From the NCBI GenBank assembly GCA_900469445.1, contig UBXM01000004.1:248001-312000 (forward strand): a DNA stretch of 64,000 nucleotides, read 5' to 3'. A model generated the notes under the pieces. It was not told where the DNA came from, made no database searches, and saw only the letters and a program-made list of their open reading frames with translations. This DNA is from Hyphomicrobiales bacterium. Lineage in GTDB: Bacteria; Pseudomonadota; Alphaproteobacteria; Rhizobiales; Rhizobiaceae. Made by a program: the position numbers and the translations under genes. Of the stretch, positions 35,800-43,086 are shown in pieces. Positions within the stretch are counted from its first letter, which is position 1, and each line of letters starts with the position of its first letter.

Positions 35800-37254
35800 T
35801 TATGGTCGGCCGCCTCTGACGATCAGGCCGGAACCACCGACGCTGTTCAGCGAGAATGACATTCCCGTCGTGACAGCTTGCCATTTCTCCATGACGAAGG
35901 CCTCCACCTCCCGGTCCTGAGAGAACAGGCAAAGGAAGAACTTTTGCCGCGACAGCCATTCTGCAACCATCGTCAGGGAGACCAGAGCGCTGCCCTGAGG
36001 CAAGCTCGACGGCAGATCGACGACAACCATCTCGAACTTGATGTCGCTGCCGAGGACACGTGTATCCGGGAACGGAGCGGTCACATCCCCGAACGAGGCT
36101 TCGACAACCTGGGTGGCGACGACCGTAAGCGCCTCTTCCAAACCGCTGAGCTGCGCCCTCATGAGGAGTTCTTGAGCCTCCACCTCGGACGCGGCCAATG
36201 CCACGACATGCCCTCCAAGTTGCTGCGCCAATGCAGCCAAGGCCAGAGCTGAACGCGGCATGCCGACATGGAGAATGCGAAGCTGCGGGCCTGCGCTTTC
36301 CAGTATCTTGCGGATGGCCCAAAGTTGCAGCGGCCGCATTTGGGACGGGCCGCAAAACGCTATGGCATCAAGGAGTTCAGGGCATCGTTGCGCAAGCGCT
36401 TCGGCAGCCAGTTTTTCCACGATGTCGAGATTTGCAGGTGTGTTGGAAACAGGCTTTTTGGCCGGCACCGGCTTGGGGGTGATTTTTGCGGGCTGCAGCA
36501 CGGGCCTTGTCAGAGCCAGCGGCTGCTTGCGCGCAATCTCCTGGGCACAGCGCTGCTGGATAGCCGAGTTCAAGCCGGCAGACTGGGGATCAAGGTTATG
36601 ATGCGACTGCGGATTGCTCGAAGTGTAGCGATAGGCATTGACCGGAATATATTCATAGCGCCGCGTCTGGTCGAGGATCGGGAAGGCAATTGCAATATCG
36701 CACGCTGCCGGAAGCCACTCGCCGGCGGCGTCCTGAAAATAACTTTTCGGGACTGCGCTCAGCAACGACGCCCTGAAGCTGAAGAAATGACTGGTTTTCC
36801 AGCCCTGCTGACGCGGACTAAGGTCCGGATTGAGCGGACCATTGCCTCCGATCATTCCATTGTCCGTAATGTAGTTCGTCCAGACGACGTCACGCCCCTG
36901 CTGATAGAGCATGTGCATCCTGGCCAAAATGGTCTGGTCGACAAGCTGATCGTCGGCATCAAGCACGGCAACGAACTCGGCATTGGCGGCGCGCGGACGC
37001 AGGTGCTCCCAAGCATTCCTTGCCTTGCCGAAACGGGATTCATTCACCACCAATGTGTGACGATCCGGAAAAAGTCTCTGAAGCGCGTCCCGGCCCGCCG
37101 CAGCGGTCTCGTCATCGGAGCAATCGTCAATGAGAAGGACATGGACGTCACGAAATGTCTGGCTTGCCAGACTTTCCAAAGCGCCAGTTACATATTCCTG
37201 GCAATTCCGCCCGGTCATGAAAATGAGTACTGCAGCATTCACAGAGGTGGTCAT
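35800..37254 (-). CDS. GT2 glycosyltransferase with C-terminal methyltransferase-like domain
   Basis: 484 residues. Residues 1-230 are a family 2 glycosyltransferase: AAVLIFMTGRNCQEYV, LIDDCSDDET and the metal-binding AVLDADDQL. A Pro/Lys-rich linker (about 250-280) leads to a Rossmann-like half with LRILHVGMPRSALALAAL, ALTVVATQVVEAS and FEMVVVDLPSS, as in SAM-dependent methyltransferases, but the glycine-rich loop is degenerate. The ATG at 37254 is preferred over an earlier in-frame start because the GT2 core begins there. It likely acts on surface polysaccharide with the downstream DUF579-like protein. Confidence 0.82.
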   Translation of the reverse strand: MTTSVNAAVLIFMTGRNCQEYVTGALESLASQTFRDVHVLLIDDCSDDETAAAGRDALQRLFPDRHTLVVNESRFGKARNAWEHLRPRAANAEFVAVLDADDQLVDQTILARMHMLYQQGRDVVWTNYITDNGMIGGNGPLNPDLSPRQQGWKTSHFFSFRASLLSAVPKSYFQDAAGEWLPAACDIAIAFPILDQTRRYEYIPVNAYRYTSSNPQSHHNLDPQSAGLNSAIQQRCAQEIARKQPLALTRPVLQPAKITPKPVPAKKPVSNTPANLDIVEKLAAEALAQRCPELLDAIAFCGPSQMRPLQLWAIRKILESAGPQLRILHVGMPRSALALAALAQQLGGHVVALAASEVEAQELLMRAQLSGLEEALTVVATQVVEASFGDVTAPFPDTRVLGSDIKFEMVVVDLPSSLPQGSALVSLTMVAEWLSRQKFFLCLFSQDREVEAFVMEKWQAVTTGMSFSLNSVGGSGLIVRGGRP

Positions 37255-37442
37255 TCCAGATTTCCATAGCTGGTCGGATTGCACGATTGGATGCCCGAAA
37301 CCTATGATAGTCGGCTGGTGTGAGGCTTACGTGCGACGTTTCGCGCAATACGCCTCAAATCGACTTCAGGGCCGAGGCAAAGACACGCAGTTTGATGGAT
37401 CGTGTTACGTCCCGGGCGCTTGTGCTCCTGGGCTCGGATAGC

Positions 37443-38135
37443 TCAAAGAGCGTTCATGTGGAATTGCCGTTGTTCCGGCTGATAGCGGTATTCTGCGCCA
37501 ACCGGGCAGGCATTGCGTGCAAGGCAACCAGAGACCATGCAGCCGACCTGCCCCGCAGGCGTGGCGAGGTGGCTGCGACAGGCGGGCACTGCGAAATCTG
37601 CGGGATCCATGCGAATGGCGGCGACCGGACAGGTGGTCAGGCACGGTTTCGTCTTGCAGTCATCGCAGGCATGTCTCTTGATGGCGACCTCATTCCCCGC
37701 ACCGGCTGCGCCAACCGCCATGGAAAAGCCGATCGCGCCGCGATAACCGTGCCAGGGTCCGTATTCAGGGTGGATGAGGATGCCGAGCGGAGATGGTTTC
37801 AGCCCCTCGGCACGCGTCGCCCATCGCTGGAACGGTTGCCAAGGCGGGTCGGAGGGGAAATAGGGCGTGCCGCCAAGTGCTTTCGCCAACGGACGGATGA
37901 TCTCCTTCGACCATGTGTCGAGCGGATCACAGCCGTCATAGAGCGTCTTCCAGCGGGAGAAGGCCGGCCAGATCGAGCCGCCGGCATTGCCGAGCAGGAC
38001 CACCGAGGCGGCATGGCTTTCATCCGCCAGAAAAGGCCCCTCGCCTGCGGCGAAGTCCACCGTGCCACGGATCAGGATGCCGCTCGGTTTCAGGGCGACT
38101 TCGATCTCGCGACAGATGGATGAAAGGCCGCTCAT
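37443..38135 (-). CDS. Iron-sulfur (ferredoxin-like) protein of the corrinoid cluster
   Basis: 230 residues. The C-terminal third has a first cluster motif CDDCKTKPCLTTCPVAAI and further Cys (PACRSHL, GCMVSGCLARNACPVG), enough for two clusters. The N-terminal 150 residues resemble the soluble part of reductases related to epoxyqueuosine reductase (FLADESHAASVVLLGN, GPWHGYRGAIGFS). It begins 109 bases after the MttB-family gene ends, on the same strand. A role as electron donor for reactivating oxidised corrinoid is inferred from context. No ribosome site is evident; the start codon may be coupled to upstream translation. Confidence 0.8.
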   Translation of the reverse strand: MSGLSSICREIEVALKPSGILIRGTVDFAAGEGPFLADESHAASVVLLGNAGGSIWPAFSRWKTLYDGCDPLDTWSKEIIRPLAKALGGTPYFPSDPPWQPFQRWATRAEGLKPSPLGILIHPEYGPWHGYRGAIGFSMAVGAAGAGNEVAIKRHACDDCKTKPCLTTCPVAAIRMDPADFAVPACRSHLATPAGQVGCMVSGCLARNACPVGAEYRYQPEQRQFHMNAL

Positions 38136-38244
38136 TGGTTCAGCGCGGCCCCTTGTATTCGTAATGCGGTCGCCAGACGCTCCCCTGGATAAAGTCGGCG
38201 ACCTGCCTTGCGCCGCCTTGCTCCCTGGCGGCCTCGGGCTCTCT

Positions 38245-39819
38245 TCAGGTGAAGGCGTCGGGCATGCTGTCCTTGCGGTCCTTGATGAAGGCGAGAAGCG
38301 CCTCGTCGATCGCCGGATCGAGCGGCGGGGCTTCGTAGTGATCGAGCCAGGAGCGGCAAAGCGCGTTGGCGCGATCTTCGATACGCTTCGACCCTTCGAT
38401 TTCCCATTGCTCGAAGGAATTGTTATCGGCGAGCGGCGAGCGATAGAAGGCCGTCTGAAAATGCGCCTGGGTGTGGCCGCAACCGAGATAATGGCTGCCC
38501 GGCCCGACTTCGCGTATCGCATCGAGCGCCTGGCCTTCGGCGGACAGATCGACGCCTTCCGCCATCCTCTGCATCATGCCGAGCTGGTCCTGGTCGATCA
38601 TGAATTTTTCATAGGACGAGACCAGTCCGCCTTCGAGCCATCCGGCGGCATGGAGAACGAAATTGGTGCCGGCGAGCAGCGTCATGTTGAGCGTATTGGC
38701 CGATTCGTGGGCTGCCTGTGCATCCGGCACCTTGGAGGCGCAAAGCGAGCCACCGGTTCTGAACGGCAGGCCGAGGCGGCGGGCAAGCTGGGCGGCGCCA
38801 TAGGAGACCAGCGATGGTTCCGGCGTGCCGAAGGTCGGAGCACCGGACTGCATCGAGATAGAGGCGGCGAAAGTGCCGAACAGGACGGGCGCACCGGGGC
38901 GGATGAGCTGGGTGGTTGCTGCACCGGCAAGCACTTCTGCCAAAATCTGAGTCAGCGTGCCGGCGACCGTGACCGGGCTCATGGCGCCCGACAGGATGAA
39001 GGGCGAAACGACCGAAGCCTGGTTATGCCGTGCATAGACTTTCAGTGCTCCGAGCATGGTGCCGTCGAAGACCATCGGCGAATTGGCATTGATGAGGTTG
39101 AGCGTGACGCAATTGTTCTCGACGAATTCATCGCCGAAGACGAGTTTCGCCATGGCAATCGTGTCTTCCGCCCGCTCTGGCGCGGTGACCGAGCCCATGA
39201 ACGGTTTGTCGGAATATTTGATATGGCTGTAGACCATATCGAGATGGCGCTTGTTGACCGGCACGTCGACCGGTTCGCAGACGGTGCCGCCGGAGGAATG
39301 CATCGATGGCGCCAGATAGGACAGCTTCACGAAGTTGCGGAAATCCTCGATCGTCGCGTAACGCCTGACACCATCCAAATCACGGACGAAGGGCGGGCCG
39401 TAGACTGGCGCAAAGATCGTCGCCTTGCCGCCGACATGGACGCTGCGTTCCGGATTGCGGGCGTGCCAGGTGAATTCGCTCGGCGCGGTCTTCAAGAGCT
39501 CGCGGCACAGACCTTTGGGGAAATGCACCCGGCTGCCGCGGACATCGGCACCGGCCTTGGCCCAGAGTTCCAGCGCTTCCTCGTCATCGCGGAACTCGAT
39601 GCCGATCTCTTCCAATATCGTGTCGGCATTGCGCTCGATCAGTTGCAGCCCCTCTTCGTCGAGGACCTCGTAGGTGCCGATCCTGCGGGTGATATAGGGT
39701 AAGGATGCACCGGGGCCGCCGCCCGTGCGCGCTGCGCGCCTGCCGGCGGCTCCACGTTCGCCACGGCCGCGTCGTCCAGAACCGCCACTCACGTCCGTCT
39801 GCTGGCTGATATCGTCCAT
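38245..39819 (-). CDS. MttB-superfamily quaternary amine:corrinoid methyltransferase (non-pyrrolysine)
   Basis: 524 residues of the trimethylamine methyltransferase superfamily (LERNADTILEEIGIEF-like start, GAPFVRDLDGVRRY-type motifs such as GPPFVRDLDGVRRYAT, and YSDKPFMGSVTAPERAEDT). There is no in-frame amber codon, so it belongs with the non-pyrrolysine members such as glycine betaine methyltransferase MtgB; proline betaine or carnitine enzymes are alternatives. It should pass a methyl group to the corrinoid protein encoded divergently. The first 40 residues are Gly/Arg-rich (GRRGRGERGAAGRRAARTGGG). ATG at 39819 follows GAGGACGATC. The frame continues 34 codons past the TGA stop. Confidence 0.9.
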   Translation of the reverse strand: MDDISQQTDVSGGSGRRGRGERGAAGRRAARTGGGPGASLPYITRRIGTYEVLDEEGLQLIERNADTILEEIGIEFRDDEEALELWAKAGADVRGSRVHFPKGLCRELLKTAPSEFTWHARNPERSVHVGGKATIFAPVYGPPFVRDLDGVRRYATIEDFRNFVKLSYLAPSMHSSGGTVCEPVDVPVNKRHLDMVYSHIKYSDKPFMGSVTAPERAEDTIAMAKLVFGDEFVENNCVTLNLINANSPMVFDGTMLGALKVYARHNQASVVSPFILSGAMSPVTVAGTLTQILAEVLAGAATTQLIRPGAPVLFGTFAASISMQSGAPTFGTPEPSLVSYGAAQLARRLGLPFRTGGSLCASKVPDAQAAHESANTLNMTLLAGTNFVLHAAGWLEGGLVSSYEKFMIDQDQLGMMQRMAEGVDLSAEGQALDAIREVGPGSHYLGCGHTQAHFQTAFYRSPLADNNSFEQWEIEGSKRIEDRANALCRSWLDHYEAPPLDPAIDEALLAFIKDRKDSMPDAFT

Positions 39820-39944
39820 GATCGTCCTCACCTTACGTCACCTCGTCTTTTGATGCGTCATGCTAGGCTTCAAGAGAGGGTCTCTCCCGCCTTCCTGCGT
39901 CACCCGCTTGTGCGAGACAGACATTCTATTCCTTCGTTTCGAGT

Positions 39945-39971
39945 GTCGCTTTCCGACGTGCGACGTCGCTT
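39945..39971. promoter_or_regulatory. Direct repeat in the divergent MttB / corrinoid protein promoter
   Basis: GTCGCTT occurs at 39945-39951 and 39965-39971, 20 bases apart, about two helical turns, as AraC-type activators often require. The rest of the 252-base intergenic region shows no other clear signal. The GlxA-like regulator at 46.8 kb also has GTCGC elements upstream. Confidence 0.35.
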
Positions 39972-40071
39972 ACGAAAGAAAACGCGCAACAAAATGAGGT
40001 TAGACATAGTTGCGGGTATCAATAGGTCTCGGGCGATCGGAAACAGCGCCCCCAACCAGGGAAGAGAATTC

Positions 40072-40773
40072 ATGTCCGACGACGATATCATTCTTTCGGA
40101 GCTTTCCGACGAAGAACTCGTTCAACAGATGCATGACGATCTCTATGACGGTCTCAGAGAAGAGATCGAGGAAGCGACCAACATCCTGCTTGAACGCGGC
40201 TGGACGCCTTACGACGTGCTGACACAGGCACTGGTGGAAGGCATGCGCATTGTCGGTATCGATTTTCGCGACGGCATTCTCTTCGTGCCGGAAGTGCTGC
40301 TGTCGGCCAATGCGATGAAGGCCGGCATGGCGATCTTGCGTCCGCTTCTGGCCGAAACCGGCGCACCGAAACTCGGCAAGGTGGTGATCGGAACCGTCAA
40401 GGGCGACATTCACGACATCGGCAAGAACCTCGTCGGCATGATGATGGAGGGGGCCGGCTTCGACGTCGTCGATCTGGGTATCAACAATCCTGTCGAGAAC
40501 TATCTCGACGCGATCGAGCGCGAAAAGCCGGATATCCTGGGAATGTCGGCGCTTCTGACGACGACCATGCCCTATATGAAGGTCGTGATCGACACGATGA
40601 AGGAAAAGGGCATACGCGACGACTATGTCGTGCTTGTCGGTGGAGCGCCGCTCAACGAGGAATTCGGCAAGGCCGTCGGAGCGGACGCCTATTGCCGCGA
40701 TGCCGCAGTTGCGGTTGAGACCGCCAAGGACTTCCTTAGCCGCCGCCACAACCGCATGGCTGCCGGGGCCTGA
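40072..40773 (+). CDS. Corrinoid-binding methyl carrier protein (MtgC/MttC type)
   Basis: 233 residues. N-terminal helical cap (residues 10-95) and C-terminal Rossmann-like B12 domain with the ligand motif GDIHDIGKNLV: Asp112, His114 and Gly117 (DxHxxG), then SALLTTTMPYMK and VGGAPLNEEFG. The protein accepts a methyl group from the MttB-family enzyme and hands it to the methyltetrahydrofolate methyltransferase. ATG follows GGGAAGAGAATTC. It is divergent from the MttB-family gene. Confidence 0.94.
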   Translation: MSDDDIILSELSDEELVQQMHDDLYDGLREEIEEATNILLERGWTPYDVLTQALVEGMRIVGIDFRDGILFVPEVLLSANAMKAGMAILRPLLAETGAPKLGKVVIGTVKGDIHDIGKNLVGMMMEGAGFDVVDLGINNPVENYLDAIEREKPDILGMSALLTTTMPYMKVVIDTMKEKGIRDDYVVLVGGAPLNEEFGKAVGADAYCRDAAVAVETAKDFLSRRHNRMAAGA

Positions 40774-40780
40774 CGACAGC

Positions 40781-40810
40781 GACCACCGCACCGGTTGCGG
40801 TGCGGTGGTC
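40781..40810 (+). terminator. Terminator-like hairpin after the corrinoid protein gene
   Basis: GACCACCGCACC (40781-40792), 6-base loop, GGTGCGGTGGTC (40799-40810): a perfect 12-bp stem starting 7 bases after the stop codon, without a T-run. Confidence 0.65.
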
Positions 40811-40830
40811 GTCATAGCCTGGGCGATAAG

Positions 40831-40992
40831 TTAACGCGAAGCCGCGTTATCAACCCGACGACCGGCATCCTGGGTGGCATTCACGGTATTGGCCGTATCC
40901 TGCCCCATGCCGCGGATCGTATTGCCGCACGAGGTAAGAGAAATCGTGGTCGCGAAAAGTGCGGCGATAACTGTGACTGTCTTGGCCGTCAT
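40831..40992 (-). CDS. Entericidin-like small lipoprotein
   Basis: 53 residues: signal sequence MTAKTVTVIAALFATTISLT followed by lipobox SCGNTIRGMGQDTANTVN, typical of the entericidin A/B family (membrane lipoproteins linked to stress and, in E. coli, to toxin-antidote balance). It lies antisense to the direction of the corrinoid genes, between the corrinoid protein and the DUF1638 gene, with its start 15 bases from the DUF1638 start. Stop TAA. Confidence 0.82.
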   Translation of the reverse strand: MTAKTVTVIAALFATTISLTSCGNTIRGMGQDTANTVNATQDAGRRVDNAASR

Positions 40993-41006
40993 GATGGAAT
41001 ACTCCG

Positions 41007-41648
41007 ATGGGTAAGGATCAAAATGTGCCGGAAAGTGATTTTCCGGCTATGGAACGTTCCAATCGCGAAAAAGTTCACGTGATCGCGTGCGGAGCGATCG
41101 CAAAAGAAATTCTGGCCGTTTCCAGACAACAGGGGCTCGACCATATCGACCTCAAATGCCTGCCCGCGATCTGGCATGCCTATCCGCAAAAGATCGTTCC
41201 GGGCCTTGAGGCAGCCGTAGCAGACGCACGGCAAAACGGGTTCGAGCGCATCTTTTTTGCCTATGCCGATTGCGGCACCGGCGGCGAGATCGACCGGCTC
41301 TGCGAACGCGAAAACATTGCCCGGATCGAGGGGCCGCATTGTTATTCGTTCTTTTCCGGCAATGATGCCTTCAACCAAAAGGCAGACGATGACCTCCTGT
41401 CGTTCTTCCTGACGGATTTTCTCGCACGCCAGTTTCGCGCCTTCGTCATCGAGCCGCTCGGGCTCGATCGTCACCCCGAACTGAAGCCGATGTATTTCGG
41501 CAATTACAGGAAGCTGATCTATCTCTCGCAGGAAGAGGATGAGAGCTTGCAAAGCAAGGCGCGGGAGGCAGCGGATTATCTGGGGCTGGAATACGAATAC
41601 CGTTTCACCGGCTATGGCGATCTGACCTCGGCGATCCGGTCGGCCTAG
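41007..41648 (+). CDS. DUF1638 protein
   Basis: 213 residues, DUF1638 family: REKVHVIACGAIAKEI, LKCLPAIWHAYPQKI, FFAYADCGTGGEIDRLC, GPHCYSFFSGNDAF and MYFGNYRKLIYL. Conserved Cys (ACGA, ADCGTGG, PHCYSF) suggest metal or cofactor binding. In methanogens and other methylotrophs this family is encoded beside MttB-type methyltransferases and corrinoid proteins, so a service role there is likely; its reaction is unknown. An upstream in-frame region is not needed; the ATG is close behind the divergent entericidin gene. Confidence 0.85.
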   Translation: MGKDQNVPESDFPAMERSNREKVHVIACGAIAKEILAVSRQQGLDHIDLKCLPAIWHAYPQKIVPGLEAAVADARQNGFERIFFAYADCGTGGEIDRLCERENIARIEGPHCYSFFSGNDAFNQKADDDLLSFFLTDFLARQFRAFVIEPLGLDRHPELKPMYFGNYRKLIYLSQEEDESLQSKAREAADYLGLEYEYRFTGYGDLTSAIRSA

Positions 41649-41768
41649 GCTATTTCGAGGCGCCCATCCGAAACAGCATGACGTCGCTTTTCATCATCCG
41701 CGACGTCGTGGCAAGCACAGACCGGGCGGAACTTCCGGTGCATGGTCAGGGCGTAATCGGAGGAGTTC

Positions 41769-42071
41769 ATGGCGGATCGCATTGTCGTCTTCTGGCGGGA
41801 TATCCCGGCTCAGGTGATCATCAAAAAGGGACGACAGACCGCCAAGCGCGAGCTTTCGCTGCGTTTCACCGAGGCAATCGACATGTGCGCCATGCGCACT
41901 GGTGCGGCTGAAACCGACGACTATCTTGCCGAATGGCGCAAGGCCGATCCGGTACCGGTTTCCGACGACTTGGAAGCCGAAGCCGACGCGGCGGCGGCGG
42001 CGCTCGAAGCCGCCTATGACAAGGACAAGCTCGTGGCGCTGGTGAAGGCTGGCGGCCGGGAAAGCGCATAA
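41769..42071 (+). CDS. 'Virulence factor' family small protein (PF13769-like)
   Basis: 100 residues. MADRIVVFWRDIPAQVIIKKGRQTAKRELS matches the small family named after Agrobacterium/Rhizobium virulence-associated proteins; the C-terminal half is acidic and helical (EAEADAAAAALEAAYDKDKL). No enzyme motif is present. The GGAGGAGTTC site before ATG is strong. It is 120 bases after DUF1638 and 39 bases before the methyltransferase gene, so it is probably part of the same unit. The family name says little about function here. Confidence 0.75.
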   Translation: MADRIVVFWRDIPAQVIIKKGRQTAKRELSLRFTEAIDMCAMRTGAAETDDYLAEWRKADPVPVSDDLEAEADAAAAALEAAYDKDKLVALVKAGGRESA

Positions 42072-42110
42072 ATCACTAGTCCATCACCTCCCCTTTAGCC
42101 GGAGATCGCA

Positions 42111-43076
42111 ATGACACGCACCATCGTCGCATCCGCAACCCGGGAAGTCGTGATCGGTTTCGACCAGCCCTTCTGCGTCATCGGAGAGCGGATCAATCCG
42201 ACCGGCCGCAAGAAGCTGGCGGCAGAGATGATCGAGGGCAATTTCGACACGGTCATCAAGGATGCGCTGGAACAGGTGGCTGCGGGTGCGACGATGCTCG
42301 ACGTCAATGCCGGCGTCACTTCGGTCAATCCGAACGAGACGGAGCCGGGGCTTCTGGTGCAGACGCTGGAGATCGTCCAGGGGCTGGTCGATGTACCGCT
42401 GTCAATCGACAGTTCGGTAACGGCGGCGATCGAGGCGGCACTGAAGGTCGCCAAAGGGCGGCCGCTGATCAACTCGGTTACCGGCGAGGAGGAAAAGCTC
42501 GAGGCGATTCTGCCGCTGTGCAAGAAATACGATGTGCCGGTCGTGGCGATCTCGAATGACGAGACAGGGATTTCGATGGATCCCGACGTGCGCTTTGCCG
42601 TGGCCAAGAAGATCGTCGAGCGCGCTGCCGATTATGGCATCAAGCCGCATGACATCGTCGTCGATCCGCTTGTGATGCCGATCGGGGCGCTCGGTTCGGC
42701 GGGCCTGCAGGTATTTGCGCTGCTTCGCCGGCTACGCGAGGAGCTGAAGGTCAACACGACCTGCGGGCTTTCCAATATCTCCTTTGGCCTGCCTCATCGC
42801 CACGGCATCAATGCCGGTTTCATTCCGATGGTAATCGGTGCGGGCATGACATCGGCGATCATGAACCCCTGCCGGCCGCAGGAAATGGAAGCGGTGCGTG
42901 CAGCCAATGTGTTGAACGGCACCGACCAGAACTGCGGCAACTGGATCATGACCTATCGTGACTACAAACCCGCCGAAGGCGGCGCGACCGCGGCGGCGAC
43001 CCCTGCCCCATCCACGGGTGGCGGGCGACGCGGCGGACGGGCAGCAAGAGCCGGCGTGGGAGCGAGGGTAGAGTAA
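42111..43076 (+). CDS. Methyltetrahydrofolate:corrinoid methyltransferase (pterin-binding)
   Basis: 321 residues, DHPS-like pterin-binding TIM barrel: FCVIGERINPTGRKKL, GATMLDVNAGV, VPLSIDSS, LPLCKKYDVPVVAISND and TTCGLSNISFGLPHR. It is of the MtrH/AcsE/MtgA type, moving a methyl group between methyl-corrinoid and tetrahydrofolate, which would feed methyl groups into the folate C1 pool. The C-terminal 35 residues are a low-complexity tail, TGGGRRGGRAARAG, absent from typical members. It lies directly upstream of the activator gene. Confidence 0.92.
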   Translation: MTRTIVASATREVVIGFDQPFCVIGERINPTGRKKLAAEMIEGNFDTVIKDALEQVAAGATMLDVNAGVTSVNPNETEPGLLVQTLEIVQGLVDVPLSIDSSVTAAIEAALKVAKGRPLINSVTGEEEKLEAILPLCKKYDVPVVAISNDETGISMDPDVRFAVAKKIVERAADYGIKPHDIVVDPLVMPIGALGSAGLQVFALLRRLREELKVNTTCGLSNISFGLPHRHGINAGFIPMVIGAGMTSAIMNPCRPQEMEAVRAANVLNGTDQNCGNWIMTYRDYKPAEGGATAAATPAPSTGGGRRGGRAARAGVGARVE

Positions 43077-43086
43077 GCGAGTTAGA

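Noticed and set aside
38245..39819. Pyrrolysine-containing trimethylamine methyltransferase
   Set aside because: No in-frame TAG and no pyl genes in the window; it belongs to the non-pyrrolysine branch.
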